DNA of 64,000 nucleotides from JAFKFH01 sp017307375. GTDB taxonomy: Bacteria > Pseudomonadota > Alphaproteobacteria > Ferrovibrionales > Ferrovibrionaceae. The translations under genes were made by a program, and so were the position numbers. The notes below the pieces were generated by a model. It worked only from the letters and a program-made list of their open reading frames with translations. It was not told where the DNA came from and did no database searches. Positions 48,272 to 57,386 of this stretch are shown in pieces (position 1 is the first letter of the stretch; each line of letters starts with the position of its first letter). Location: contig OZ245874.1 in NCBI GenBank assembly GCA_965229335.1, forward strand, positions 3,224,001 to 3,288,000, given 5' to 3'.

Positions 48272-49189
48272 ATGTCGCTGAACGCCGCCGCCGCCGCCAA
48301 GACCGCAGACTTCGCCGCCAAAGCCCCGGCCGACGTCGTTGCCGCGATTCAGCGCGCCTCCCAGAAGACGGGGGTAAACTTTTCCTACCTGATGGCACAA
48401 GCTGCCCAGGAAAGCGGCTTCGACCCGAAGGCGCAGGCCTCGACCTCGTCGGCCCGCGGCCTCTACCAGTTCATCGACCGCACCTGGCTCGAGATGGTGC
48501 GCGACCATGGGGCCGAACACGGCATGGGCGATCTGGCGGCCTGGATCGAGGGCAAGCCCGGGGAAACGCCGCGCGTCCGCGATCCCGTGATCAAGGCCAA
48601 GATCATGGCGTTGCGCGACGATCCGACCTTCGCCAGCCTGATGGCCGGCGAATATGCCGCCGGCAACAAGTCGAAGCTGGAGCGCGAAACCGGCGGCAAC
48701 GCGGGGGCGACCGAGCTCTATCTCGCTCATTTCCTCGGGCCTTCCGGGGCCTCTCGCTTTCTGTCAGCGCTAAAATCGAACTCGGCAGCCCAGGCCGACC
48801 TGATCCTGCCCGAGGCCGCTGCCGCCAACCGCAATGTCTTCTATGCCAAGGATTCCGGCCGCGCCCTGTCCGTCGGCGAAATTTACCAGCGTTTCGCCCG
48901 CTCGATCGGCGGCAAGCAGGCGGAATTCGGCAACATGCAGGCCCTGGTCCAGCCGCTGCCGACCGCCCGCGATTCGACGATGGGTGCCGGCGGCTCGCGG
49001 GTGACGACGGCCGGCTGGAACGGTCCGCCCGGCGGGCTGGTGGCGCCCGAGACGGTCATGGTCCTGTCGAAGATGACCGAGACGCTCAACGACTTCGGCA
49101 AGCCCGACGTCGCCTCGCAACAGGCCGATGCGGCGGAGCGCTCGAAGAAGCGCCAGCGCCAGGTGCTGGCCAACGATAATACCGTCTGA
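48272..49189 (+). CDS. Transglycosylase SLT-domain protein without signal peptide
   Basis: 305 residues. The SLT lysozyme-like domain is near the N-terminus (about residues 20-150): VNFSYLMAQAAQESGFDPKA holds the catalytic Glu, followed by STSSARGLYQFIDRTWLEMV and, later, MAGEYAAGNK and LGPSGASRFL. The C-terminal 150 residues are polar and end in VLANDNTV. It should cleave peptidoglycan glycan strands with 1,6-anhydro product formation. No signal peptide or membrane segment is visible (start MSLNAAAAAKTADF), so export may be by another route, for example with a flagellar or secretion apparatus; this is inference. It is convergent with the large secreted-protein gene. Confidence 0.83.
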   Translation: MSLNAAAAAKTADFAAKAPADVVAAIQRASQKTGVNFSYLMAQAAQESGFDPKAQASTSSARGLYQFIDRTWLEMVRDHGAEHGMGDLAAWIEGKPGETPRVRDPVIKAKIMALRDDPTFASLMAGEYAAGNKSKLERETGGNAGATELYLAHFLGPSGASRFLSALKSNSAAQADLILPEAAAANRNVFYAKDSGRALSVGEIYQRFARSIGGKQAEFGNMQALVQPLPTARDSTMGAGGSRVTTAGWNGPPGGLVAPETVMVLSKMTETLNDFGKPDVASQQADAAERSKKRQRQVLANDNTV

Positions 49190-49250
49190 TCGGCGACGCT
49201 CCGCCCGGCTCCTGCTGGAACCGGGCGGCCGCATTGCCTCCGGGGCTGCG

Positions 49251-52200
49251 TCAGAAGCGGTATCGCTTCAGCGTGGCGGTTCTGCCGTTGGGCAGGTTCA
49301 CGGTTGCCCTGTCGGTTCCCGAGAACGTGAGACGAACCTGGCCGACGGTGGAAGCGGTGGCACCGCTGCCGGAGCCCGCCGTACCGAACGTCGGACCGCC
49401 CTCGTAGCGATACAGCGTTCCGGCGAAGGCCAAGTCGGTCGAAAGCGTCGCCTGCGCCGCGTACCAGGTCGGCCGCCCCCCGGTGTCGAAGCTCATGATC
49501 GCCAGATAGGCGACATGGGCTGACGATCCATCGGTTTGCGCCTGCGTGTCTATGGCCAGGAAGTAGCCGTTCGCCCCGCCATCAGCCGCCGGCTCGTGCC
49601 ACCAGCCGGTCTGTGGCAGGCCGGCATACCCGGTCGTCGTGGTGCCCCCGATCGGAAACGGGATGATGGTTCGGGTGGTGCCGTCGCCGACTGTCAGTTC
49701 GGCCGTGCCGCCACCCGCCGCGGTGACGATCGAGAATGCTGGTCCCGCGGCAGCGACCGGATCGGCAGCTGCCGACGAACCGAATACGGCACCACCACTC
49801 CAGGTGTTGAGCGTACCGCGGCAGGCGAGCCCGGACAGCCTGCAATACCCGGCAAGCCAGACCGGCCGGCCGGTGCCGTCATAGGACAGTGCGCCGACAT
49901 AGGCGCGCTCGCCCCAGCGTTCCATGACCCATCCCTGGCCATTGCTGCCGGTCGCGTACCAGAAGTCGGCCTTGGCCGCCAGGGGCAGCGGATTGCCGGC
50001 GATGTAGACCTGCCCGGCGCGCGGATTGCCATTGACGAGGTCGCGGGCATCGGACGCAAAGGCGATCGTGGTGGCGTCGCCCGAGATCGCCGGGTTACGG
50101 CTGTTGCCCGTTCCGGCCGGGCCGGCGACAGCCCGGCTCACCAGGGCGGTGATGCCGCGATCGAGATCGCGCACCCAGATCTGGGTCACGCCGCCGGCGA
50201 CGGCTGAATCGAGGTCGGACGCCGTCGAGCGGAAGACGAGGAAGCTGCCGTCGGCCGAGATCGCCGGTTGATCGCTGTCGCCGTTGCCGGCGACACCGGT
50301 AGCGGAAACCGAAGCGAGGCTGATGCGGCCGGTGGCCAGGTCGGCCACCGCGACCTGGACCTTGCCGGTCGGATTGGCGAAGCCGAGATTGCTTGCCGAG
50401 GTGGCAAAAGCGATGCGGCCGCCGCGGGCGTCGATCTGCGGGGCGGCTGAACCTGCATTGCCGGCCGTGCCGTGTGCCGCGGAGATCAGGCGGACCGTGC
50501 CGGTCGCCATGTCCTTGAGATAAATCTGGGCACCGCTCGTGCCGCTGGCGAGGTTGGCTGCCGTCGACTCGAAGGCGATATAGCGTCCGTCCCATGAGAT
50601 CGACGGCTTGCCGCTGGCGCCGTCGCCAGGCAGCGCACCACCGGAGACGAGATCGACCGCGCCGGTGGTGAGATCCTTCCGCCAAACCTGGCGCGTCCCG
50701 GTCAATCCCGGGGCGAAATTGGTGGCCGTCGACTCGAAGGCGACGAAGCGTCCATCTTCGGACAGGGCAGGGTTGTCCGACGGCCCGTTGCCGGGTGTGC
50801 CGTCGGGCCGGATCGAAACGAAGTCCGGTGCCGGCGTCGTGGCCGGCGACAGCGCCAGGCGGGGATAGCCGAGACCGACGCGGTAGACTTGGCGCACGCC
50901 GCCATAGGGGACGAGGGTGACGCCGGGCGCTTCCGACGCGAAGGCTGCGAACCGGCCGTCTGCGGAAACCGCCGGACTGGTCGAGGCACCGTCGGCCGCG
51001 TTGGCGACACCGCCGCCGGGGATGGCCGTCTGGCTCAGCCGGTCACGGCTGCCTGACAGCGCATGGTAGCGCACGATGTCGGACTGCGCGTTGGCAGCGG
51101 CGGGAAACAGGTTGGTGGCAGCCGACTCGAAGATGGCCTGCCCGGCATCGTAGGACAACGCCGGGCGGACGGATGCGGCATCGCCGGCAGCGCCGTCGGT
51201 GTCAAGCGACACGGCGGCGATGGTGACCCGTGGACGCGGGGCGTAGAAGCTCATGTTGACCGTTGCGCTGTAGCTGCCCCCCGGACCCGATGCCGTCAGG
51301 GTGATCGGAAGCTGGGCAAGCCGGATCAGCGGCGGGTAGGTCGTATTGGCCGAGTTGGCCGCAGTCGCGGCCTTTGCCTGGTCGGCAGCGGGCAGGAACG
51401 GCAGGTTGGCGGTCGTCGGCAAGTTGTAGGTGAACGAGACCGTCGCCGGGTCGAAGGTCAGCCAGGATGGCAGCCCGCCACCGGATGTCGAGGCCGAGAA
51501 GGCGAGCGCGCCCGGATTGTCGAAGGACGAGGCGAGAGATATCCGGTTGCCACTGGCCGTACCCACTTCCAGCATGACCGGAAGCGGTGCTGCCACGAAG
51601 GCGGGCAGGGCCGTGCCCGGTGTCGTCGAAGGCGCGCCGGAACTGCCGCCGCCAGCAGTGACGGTACCGAATGTTGCGGTACAGGCGCGGGCAGCGCTCA
51701 TCGTGACCGTTGCGGTGGTGGCCGTGCCGGTGCAACTGCCCGACCAGCCGGTGAAGCTCGAGCCGGCCGCGGGCGCCGCGGTCAATGTCACCTCGGTAAA
51801 GGTCGATCCTGTGATGCTGGCGATGCTGGCAGTGCAGGTACCCGGACAGCTGATGCCGCCGGTCGACGCGGTGACCAGGCCCGTGCCGGTCCCGGCCGTG
51901 GTCACCGTCAGTCCGTAGCTCGGTGCGGTCATCGCCTCGGTCACCGGCCCTGTCGTGGTCGAACCGTTGACGGTGCCGCCGAAATTGAACACCGCGGCGG
52001 TGCTGGCGCCCCCTGGGTTACCGCCCGATCCGCCGACGGCGGTCTCGCCGGTTGACGTCGTCGCGATCGTGGTCAGTCTACCCAGCCGCACGAAGATGGC
52101 CGGCCCCGCCGCGGCCCCACCACCACCGCCGGCACCCGTGCCGATCTTGCCGTCGCCGCCGGCGATTCCGCCGCCGAGCGACCCGCCGGTACCGACGGTC

Positions 52201-53156
52201 GGCCCTGTTCCGCCGCCACCGCCCGGTCCACCGTTGCCGCCGGTGCCCCATCCCGAACCGCCGCCGCCGCCGCCGAAACCGCCATCGCCGCCTCGCATGT
52301 ACCCGCCGCCGCCGCCGCCGCCGAAGCCGCCGTCACCGCCGCGTCCATTGCTGTCGCCGATACCGTTGCCGCCGGCATCGTTTCCGGCATAAGCCGCGCC
52401 GCCCAGGCCAGCGGCACCAGCGTCGATCGCACCGCCGCCACCGCCACCGCCGAGACCGCCATTGCCGGCAACCACGGGGTTTCCGTCATGCGCAGTTCCG
52501 GCGCCAAGGACGCCACCGCCGCCATTGCCGCGAGTCAGGTTGGAGCCCACCGCCCCGTCGGCGCCGATGCCGCCGCCGCCGCCGTTGGAACCAAAGGACG
52601 TTCCGCCATTGCCGCCGACGGCGGCTGCGTTGACGAAGCTTATTCGATTGAGGGTGACATCCGCGCCGGCCTGGTTGACGAAGACGCCGGCGCCGAGCCC
52701 GGCACCGCCTCCGCCGGCCTTCGCGCCTGCGCTTCCGCCACCGCCGTTGCCACCCTTCGCCTTGGCGTTGCGAATGGTCAGGTTCGCGATCGTCACCCGG
52801 CCGCTGTCGACGAAGAAGGCGCGGAACGCGTTATTGCCGTCGATGACGACGGTGCCGAAGCTGCCACCGTCGATCGTCAGGTCGCCGGTGATCGGCGGCA
52901 GCGGCCCGTTCAGGGTGATCGTGCAGGGCGCCGAACTGCAACTGAAGTTGATCGTGTCGCCCGGGCTGGCAGCCAGCATCTGCGTGCGAAGATCGCCGGC
53001 ATTGCCCGTCCCGGTTCCGGCTGGCGTGCCGGCTGCCGTATCGGTGAACACGGTCACGGTTCGGGTTGCTGCTGCCGCGGGCAGCGGCAAGGCGATCAGC
53101 GCGCAGGCCGAAAGCAATGCAGGTCCGAGACGTCTACGGCGGCGAAGGGCGATCAT
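49251..53156 (-). CDS. Large secreted glycine-rich composite protein (beta-helix, Gly-rich, beta-propeller, duplicated C-terminus)
   Basis: 1301 residues with a Sec signal (basic MIALRRRRRL then a hydrophobic stretch to about residue 29). In order: a beta-helix-like start (about 30-135, with DTINFSCSSAPC and LTIDGGSFGTVVIDGNNAF); a glycine-rich block (about 135-365) dominated by GGxGG and GGGGG runs; a divergent bacterial-repeat domain (about 405-485, with Cys pairs and SFTGWSGSCTG); an Ig/cadherin-like domain (about 505-640); about six beta-propeller (PD40/TolB-like) repeats of the form PALSEDGRFVAFESTATNF (about 650-1050); and two copies of a roughly 110-residue C-terminal domain (about 1065-1180 and 1185-1301, sharing YVGALSYDGTGRPVW and YLAIMSFDTGGRPTW). 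No LPXTG or outer-membrane anchor is visible. The function is unknown; a surface or extracellular binding role is inferred. It stands alone. Confidence 0.85.
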   Translation of the reverse strand: MIALRRRRRLGPALLSACALIALPLPAAAATRTVTVFTDTAAGTPAGTGTGNAGDLRTQMLAASPGDTINFSCSSAPCTITLNGPLPPITGDLTIDGGSFGTVVIDGNNAFRAFFVDSGRVTIANLTIRNAKAKGGNGGGGSAGAKAGGGGAGLGAGVFVNQAGADVTLNRISFVNAAAVGGNGGTSFGSNGGGGGIGADGAVGSNLTRGNGGGGVLGAGTAHDGNPVVAGNGGLGGGGGGGAIDAGAAGLGGAAYAGNDAGGNGIGDSNGRGGDGGFGGGGGGGYMRGGDGGFGGGGGGSGWGTGGNGGPGGGGGTGPTVGTGGSLGGGIAGGDGKIGTGAGGGGGAAAGPAIFVRLGRLTTIATTSTGETAVGGSGGNPGGASTAAVFNFGGTVNGSTTTGPVTEAMTAPSYGLTVTTAGTGTGLVTASTGGISCPGTCTASIASITGSTFTEVTLTAAPAAGSSFTGWSGSCTGTATTATVTMSAARACTATFGTVTAGGGSSGAPSTTPGTALPAFVAAPLPVMLEVGTASGNRISLASSFDNPGALAFSASTSGGGLPSWLTFDPATVSFTYNLPTTANLPFLPAADQAKAATAANSANTTYPPLIRLAQLPITLTASGPGGSYSATVNMSFYAPRPRVTIAAVSLDTDGAAGDAASVRPALSYDAGQAIFESAATNLFPAAANAQSDIVRYHALSGSRDRLSQTAIPGGGVANAADGASTSPAVSADGRFAAFASEAPGVTLVPYGGVRQVYRVGLGYPRLALSPATTPAPDFVSIRPDGTPGNGPSDNPALSEDGRFVAFESTATNFAPGLTGTRQVWRKDLTTGAVDLVSGGALPGDGASGKPSISWDGRYIAFESTAANLASGTSGAQIYLKDMATGTVRLISAAHGTAGNAGSAAPQIDARGGRIAFATSASNLGFANPTGKVQVAVADLATGRISLASVSATGVAGNGDSDQPAISADGSFLVFRSTASDLDSAVAGGVTQIWVRDLDRGITALVSRAVAGPAGTGNSRNPAISGDATTIAFASDARDLVNGNPRAGQVYIAGNPLPLAAKADFWYATGSNGQGWVMERWGERAYVGALSYDGTGRPVWLAGYCRLSGLACRGTLNTWSGGAVFGSSAAADPVAAAGPAFSIVTAAGGGTAELTVGDGTTRTIIPFPIGGTTTTGYAGLPQTGWWHEPAADGGANGYFLAIDTQAQTDGSSAHVAYLAIMSFDTGGRPTWYAAQATLSTDLAFAGTLYRYEGGPTFGTAGSGSGATASTVGQVRLTFSGTDRATVNLPNGRTATLKRYRF

Positions 53157-53243
53157 CGGGCGGCTCCGGGTGAAAACGACTCCCCGGAGCGGTATCAGAC
53201 CACCGGCCGTCGCCGCATCCCCAGTTCTGGTTAGTTGTACAAA

Positions 53244-54485
53244 TTATCCTGCCGAAGTCTCCGCTCCGGCGATACCGCGCCGGCGGCGCAGGGCCAGGCC
53301 CCAGCCCGCCAGGGTCACCGCCACGCCGACCGCGCCGGCGAGCCGGAGGCCGATCAGTTCTGACAGCGCGCCGAAGGCCAGCGCGCCCAGCGCCGGCCCG
53401 GCCGTCAGGATCATGCCGTAAAGCGCCAAGGTGCGGCCGCGGGTCGCCGGCGCGGCAGCATACTGGACCAGGGTCTGGGCCGAGATCGCCGACAGCACCG
53501 CCATCGTCCCGACCACGAAGATCGCGACCAGCGCCGGACCCAGGGCCGGGCTGACGAGAAAGGCGGCGAGCGCCAGGCCTAGCCCGCCCGATCCATGGAT
53601 CACCAGGCGCGACAGGCCGCTGACCCCGCCGGTGCGCAGCATCATGAACATGCCGCCGGCGACGGCCCCGAGGCCGAGCACCGCCATCAGCGAGGCGAAG
53701 CCGTCGGCGCCGCTGTCGAAGACATGGTCGGCGAAACCGGGCAGCAGTTCCAGCATGCCGCGGGCGCCGAAACCGCCCAGCGCCATCAGCAGGAAGATCG
53801 GCCCGATCGCCGGATGGCGCGCGGCATAGGCGATGCCCGCCGCGCTCTCGCGCCACACGCTGGGCCGCGTGCCGGCGGCTTGCGGCTCGGACACCGTGAT
53901 CCCGTGAATGGCGACCAGGAAGCCGACATAGGTCGCGGCATTCAGCGCGAAGGCCAGGGTCGAGCCGCCCTGGGCCAGAACGATGCCGCCGATCGCGGGG
54001 CCGATGAAGCGGGCGACGTTGAAGGTGATCGAATTGATCGCGATCGCCGCGGGCAGCATCGACCGGTCGACCAGCAGCGGCATCAGCGCCAGCCGCGCCG
54101 GCTGGTTGGCGGCGTTGAGCACGCCGAGCCCGACGGTCAGCAGGAACAGCCCCCAGATGTCGAGCCACCCGAGACCGGCCAGCAATGCCAGCAGCACCGC
54201 CTGGATCAACCCGCCGGTCTGGGTGATGCGGATCAGCCGCAGCTTGTCGTGGCGGTCGGCCATGGCCCCGGTGATCGGCGCCAGGAACAAAGGCGGGATC
54301 AGGTCGGCCATCGCCATCAGCCCGAGCCACGTGGCCGACCGGGTCAGTTCCCAGGCCAGCCAGCCCACGGCTATGCGCTGCAACCAGGTTCCCGACAGCG
54401 AAACGATACTGGCAATGACGAAGCGGCGATAACCGGTCTGGCTCAGCGCGGCAGCGACATTGCCGAGGCCCCCCGGCAAGCGCAT
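53244..54485 (-). CDS. MFS exporter of the EntS-like (MFS_3) type
   Basis: 413 residues, 12 predicted membrane helices. The start (LSQTGYRRFVIASIVSLSGTWLQRIAVGWLAWELT, in part) and loop MADRHDKLRLIRIT, then NAANQPARLALMP, are typical of the enterobactin-exporter-like group of the major facilitator superfamily. The substrate is not known. The gene starts 15 bases after the BMP-type binding-protein stop, at the end of a four-gene operon with a hydrolase, a threonine dehydratase and that binding protein, but exporters of this type do not use binding proteins. Confidence 0.86.
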   Translation of the reverse strand: MRLPGGLGNVAAALSQTGYRRFVIASIVSLSGTWLQRIAVGWLAWELTRSATWLGLMAMADLIPPLFLAPITGAMADRHDKLRLIRITQTGGLIQAVLLALLAGLGWLDIWGLFLLTVGLGVLNAANQPARLALMPLLVDRSMLPAAIAINSITFNVARFIGPAIGGIVLAQGGSTLAFALNAATYVGFLVAIHGITVSEPQAAGTRPSVWRESAAGIAYAARHPAIGPIFLLMALGGFGARGMLELLPGFADHVFDSGADGFASLMAVLGLGAVAGGMFMMLRTGGVSGLSRLVIHGSGGLGLALAAFLVSPALGPALVAIFVVGTMAVLSAISAQTLVQYAAAPATRGRTLALYGMILTAGPALGALAFGALSELIGLRLAGAVGVAVTLAGWGLALRRRRGIAGAETSAG

Positions 54486-54500
54486 TCCTGTACGGCGACC

Positions 54501-55484
54501 TCAGGGCTTCGAGGGCACGACGATCTGGCCGTCGATGATCGCGTTGCGGGCCCGTTCGATGCGGAAGCGCATGTCGTCGGTCACCAGGGGCGCGTTATAC
54601 TGGTCGAAGGCGATGTCGACGCCCTTCTCCTTCAGCCCCAGTTCGCGCACGCCGGCCCGCCAGAACCCTTCCTTGCCGGCCATGAAGCTCTCGTACACCG
54701 CGGTGTCGACCCGCTTGAGCTGCGAGGTCAGGATCGAACCGGGATAGAGGCCGTTCTGGTTGGCGTCGACGCCGATGGCGAGGTCGCCTTGCATCTTGGC
54801 GGCATCGAAGATGCCGATATTGGACAGGCCCGCCCCGGCGAACAGCACGTCGGCGCCACGGATCAACTGGCTGCGTGCCACTTCGCCGGCCGTGGTCGGA
54901 TCGTTGAAGGCCGCCGGCGTGACGCCGACGAAGTTCAGGAGGACCTGGGCATCCGGCCGCGCGTAATGGGCGCCGTATTCGTAACCGGTCGAGAACTTGC
55001 GGATCAGCGGAATGTCGATCGCGCCGATGAAGCCGATGCGGCCGCTCTTCGATGCCATCGCCGCCAGCATCCCGGCGAGGAACGCGCCCTCGTTCTCCTT
55101 GTAGGTGATCGATTCGACATTGGGCAGATCGACCACCGCGTCGATCAGCGTGAAGTGAACGTCCGGGTGCTTGGGGGCCAGGTCCTTGAGCGGCGTGGCG
55201 TAGTAGAAGCCGATCGCCGCGATCTGGCTGGCCCCGCGCCGGATCAGCGCGGTCACGCCGCGCTCGAACTCGCCGGGGTTCTGCGGCTGGTATTCGAGAT
55301 AGGCAATGCCGGTCTCGGCCTTGAAGCGCTCGGCGCCTTCGTAGGCGCCTTCGTTGAACGACTTGTCGAACTTGGCGCCGGTCGCATAGACCAGGGCCGG
55401 CACGAAGTCGGCGGCGCCGGCTGGCCGCGCCAGCAGCGCCACGGCCAGCAGCGCGAGGGCCGTCAGCCTCCGCCGCGCGCTCAC
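54501..55484 (-). CDS. BMP/PnrA-family substrate-binding protein
   Basis: 327 residues. Start is GTG at 55484, overlapping the threonine-dehydratase stop (GTGA), giving a signal peptide (SARRRLTALALLAVALLARP, cleavage after AGA). No lipobox Cys is seen. Family marks are KFDKSFNEGAYEGAERF, YQPQNPGEFERGV, VESITYKENEGAFLAGMLAA, GRIGFIGAIDIPLIRKF and the AIGVDANQNGLYPGSILTS loop. Members bind nucleosides or similar ligands for ABC importers (PnrA, Med), but no ABC ATPase or permease is adjacent in this window. It may serve transport genes elsewhere. Confidence 0.86.
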   Translation of the reverse strand: MSARRRLTALALLAVALLARPAGAADFVPALVYATGAKFDKSFNEGAYEGAERFKAETGIAYLEYQPQNPGEFERGVTALIRRGASQIAAIGFYYATPLKDLAPKHPDVHFTLIDAVVDLPNVESITYKENEGAFLAGMLAAMASKSGRIGFIGAIDIPLIRKFSTGYEYGAHYARPDAQVLLNFVGVTPAAFNDPTTAGEVARSQLIRGADVLFAGAGLSNIGIFDAAKMQGDLAIGVDANQNGLYPGSILTSQLKRVDTAVYESFMAGKEGFWRAGVRELGLKEKGVDIAFDQYNAPLVTDDMRFRIERARNAIIDGQIVVPSKP

Positions 55485-56482
55485 AGCGGTTGCGCCCGGT
55501 TCAGCGCGGCGGCGAAGGCCGGCGCATCGACATTGCCGCCCGAGGCGACGACCACGACGTTGTCGTAGCGCCGGGGCAAACGGCCCTTCAACACGCTGGC
55601 GAGCGCCACGGCGCCGCCCGGCTCGACCACCAGCTTGAAGTATTCGAAGGCTGCTCGCATCGCGTCGTCGACCTCGGCATCGGTGACGGCAAGCCCGCCG
55701 GTCAGGCGCGGCTGGGCCAGGCGGAAGGTGATCTCGCCGGGTGTTGCAGCAAGCAGCGCGTCGCATTGCGACACGCCCCCCGGCGGATTGGCGACACGAC
55801 GGCCAGCGACCAGCGAACGGCCCATGTCGTCGAAGTCGGCGGGCTCGCAGGTGAAGATGTCGGCCGCCGGCGCCAGGGCGCGCACTGCGATCGCGACACC
55901 CGCGATCAGCCCGCCGCCCGACGTGTTGGCCAGCACCGCGCCGGGCTTGAGCCCCAGACCGTCCAACTGCCGGCAGATCTCCAGCCCGACCGTCCCCTGG
56001 CCGGCGATGATCCGCGCATCCTCGTAGGGCGGCACGACGGTCATCCCGCGGTCGCTGGCGTATTTCGCGCCGATCGCCTCGCGGTCTTCCGTGCGGCGGT
56101 CGTACAGCACGACCTCGGCGCCATAGGCGCGGGTATTGGCGATCTTGATCGCCGGCGCATCCGCCGGCATGACGATGACGGCGGGAACGCCCAGCAGCTT
56201 TGCCGCCAGTGCGACACCCTGCGCATGGTTGCCCGACGAGAAGGCGACGACGCCCCGCCCACGCTCGCCGGTGTCGAGCTGGGCCAGCCGGTTCATCGCG
56301 CCGCGGAACTTGAAACTGCCGGTGCGCTGCAGCGGCTCGGCCTTGACGAACAGGCGAAACCCGAGGCGGTCGTTCAGCAGCGGGCTTTCGAGAAGCGGGG
56401 TGACGATGGCGGTCGAGGCGATGCGGTCTGCCGCAGCCTCGACATCGGCGAGGACCGGATCAGAAACGCTTGAGGAAGTCAT
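55481..56482 (-). CDS. Threonine/serine dehydratase (PLP fold type II)
   Basis: 333 residues. The PLP-binding Lys is in RTGSFKFRGAMNRL, the substrate loop in VAFSSGNHAQGVALAAKLLG, and the phosphate-binding loop in LANTSGGGLIAGVA. There is no C-terminal ACT regulatory domain, so it is a short catabolic-type dehydratase (threonine or serine to a 2-oxoacid plus ammonia), or a serine racemase-like relative. ATG at 56482 overlaps the 3' end of the upstream hydrolase gene by 23 bases; its own stop overlaps the next GTG start by 4 bases. This suggests translational coupling in one operon. Confidence 0.87.
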   Translation of the reverse strand: MTSSSVSDPVLADVEAAADRIASTAIVTPLLESPLLNDRLGFRLFVKAEPLQRTGSFKFRGAMNRLAQLDTGERGRGVVAFSSGNHAQGVALAAKLLGVPAVIVMPADAPAIKIANTRAYGAEVVLYDRRTEDREAIGAKYASDRGMTVVPPYEDARIIAGQGTVGLEICRQLDGLGLKPGAVLANTSGGGLIAGVAIAVRALAPAADIFTCEPADFDDMGRSLVAGRRVANPPGGVSQCDALLAATPGEITFRLAQPRLTGGLAVTDAEVDDAMRAAFEYFKLVVEPGGAVALASVLKGRLPRRYDNVVVVASGGNVDAPAFAAALNRAQPL

Positions 56483-57329
56483 CGAGGGCACCCACGCATT
56501 CCGGTTCGTCGAGCAGCGGGACATGGCCGCGATTGGGGACGGTGCAGAGCTGCAGGTCCGGCTTCTCGCGTCGCATGCGCTCGACCGTCGGCTGGTCGAG
56601 GACGTCGGACAACTTGCCGTGAATGACCAGCGTGGGGATCGGCTTCAGCGCGCCGAACAGCGGCCACAGATCGGGAACCGTGCCGGTTGCCTGTTCGCGC
56701 ACCGCATCGCCGAGCTTGAGGTCGTAGTCGAGCCGCCAGTTGCCGGCCGCCTCGTCGTGGGTGAAGGTGTTCTCGGCCTGGGTCATCCAGCCTTCCGGCG
56801 ACAGGTCGGGATAGGCGCCGCCGAATTGCTGTTGCAACGCGGCAGCAGCGCTGGCGAGATCGGGAAAGCGGGTATCGCGCCCGACATAGCCGGCGATGCG
56901 CCGGCGACCGTCTTCGGACACCACCGGGCCGATATCGTTCAGGACGATGCCGGCGATCAGCGCGGGGACGGCGGCGGCAAGCCCCATGGCAACCAGGCCG
57001 CCCAGCGAGGTCCCCAGGATGACCACGCGATGGACATTCTCGGCCGCCAGCAGGGCCATGACGTCGCGCACATAGGTCGGCGGTGCGTAGTTCTGGTAGT
57101 TCGGATCGTAGCCCGACTTGCCGCGGCCGCGCCAGTCGAGGCACAGCACGCGCCGCTCGGCGCCATGGCGGCGCCCGATCGGGTCGAAATCGCGGGCATT
57201 GCGGGTCAGGCCGGTGAGGCAGAGCAGGGGCGTGCGTTCGGTCCGGTCGGCACCGTAGACCCGGTAGGCGAGGGCGACATCGTCCTCGGCATGCACCACG
57301 CGCTCGACGTAGGGGTGTTCCTGTTTCAT
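56460..57329 (-). CDS. Alpha/beta hydrolase
   Basis: 289 residues. The oxyanion segment is LLCLTGLTRNARDFDP, then VLCLDWRGRGKSGYDP, the nucleophile elbow VVILGTSLGGLVAMG (Ser), an acidic residue region LVIHGKLSDVLDQ and the catalytic His in VPNRGHVPLLDEPE. The DWRGRGKS motif resembles proline-iminopeptidase-like and epoxide-hydrolase-like members; the substrate cannot be told. It leads the minus-strand operon hydrolase-dehydratase-BMP-MFS and starts 57 bases downstream of the Slt-type transglycosylase stop. Confidence 0.87.
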   Translation of the reverse strand: MKQEHPYVERVVHAEDDVALAYRVYGADRTERTPLLCLTGLTRNARDFDPIGRRHGAERRVLCLDWRGRGKSGYDPNYQNYAPPTYVRDVMALLAAENVHRVVILGTSLGGLVAMGLAAAVPALIAGIVLNDIGPVVSEDGRRRIAGYVGRDTRFPDLASAAAALQQQFGGAYPDLSPEGWMTQAENTFTHDEAAGNWRLDYDLKLGDAVREQATGTVPDLWPLFGALKPIPTLVIHGKLSDVLDQPTVERMRREKPDLQLCTVPNRGHVPLLDEPECVGALDDFLKRF

Positions 57330-57386
57330 CGGAATCTTTCTTGAGGCTGAATCACGGCAAGATTGCGGCGACTTGCCGGCGGCGGT

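Noticed and set aside
52073..52525. Short tandem DNA repeat or CRISPR-like array in the 52.1-52.7 kb GC-rich stretch
   Set aside because: The repetition is irregular GGN coding for poly-Gly motifs with no fixed repeat length or spacers.
51955..52633. Proline- and arginine-rich open frames on the plus strand opposite the Gly-rich block
   Set aside because: They are the direct antisense of GGC-rich codons (GCC/CCG), which read as Pro or Arg; no signal supports expression.
53134..54330. 398-codon minus-strand frame in a second frame of the MFS exporter gene
   Set aside because: Same strand but different frame from the MFS gene; hydrophilic Arg/Gly composition rather than 12 membrane helices.
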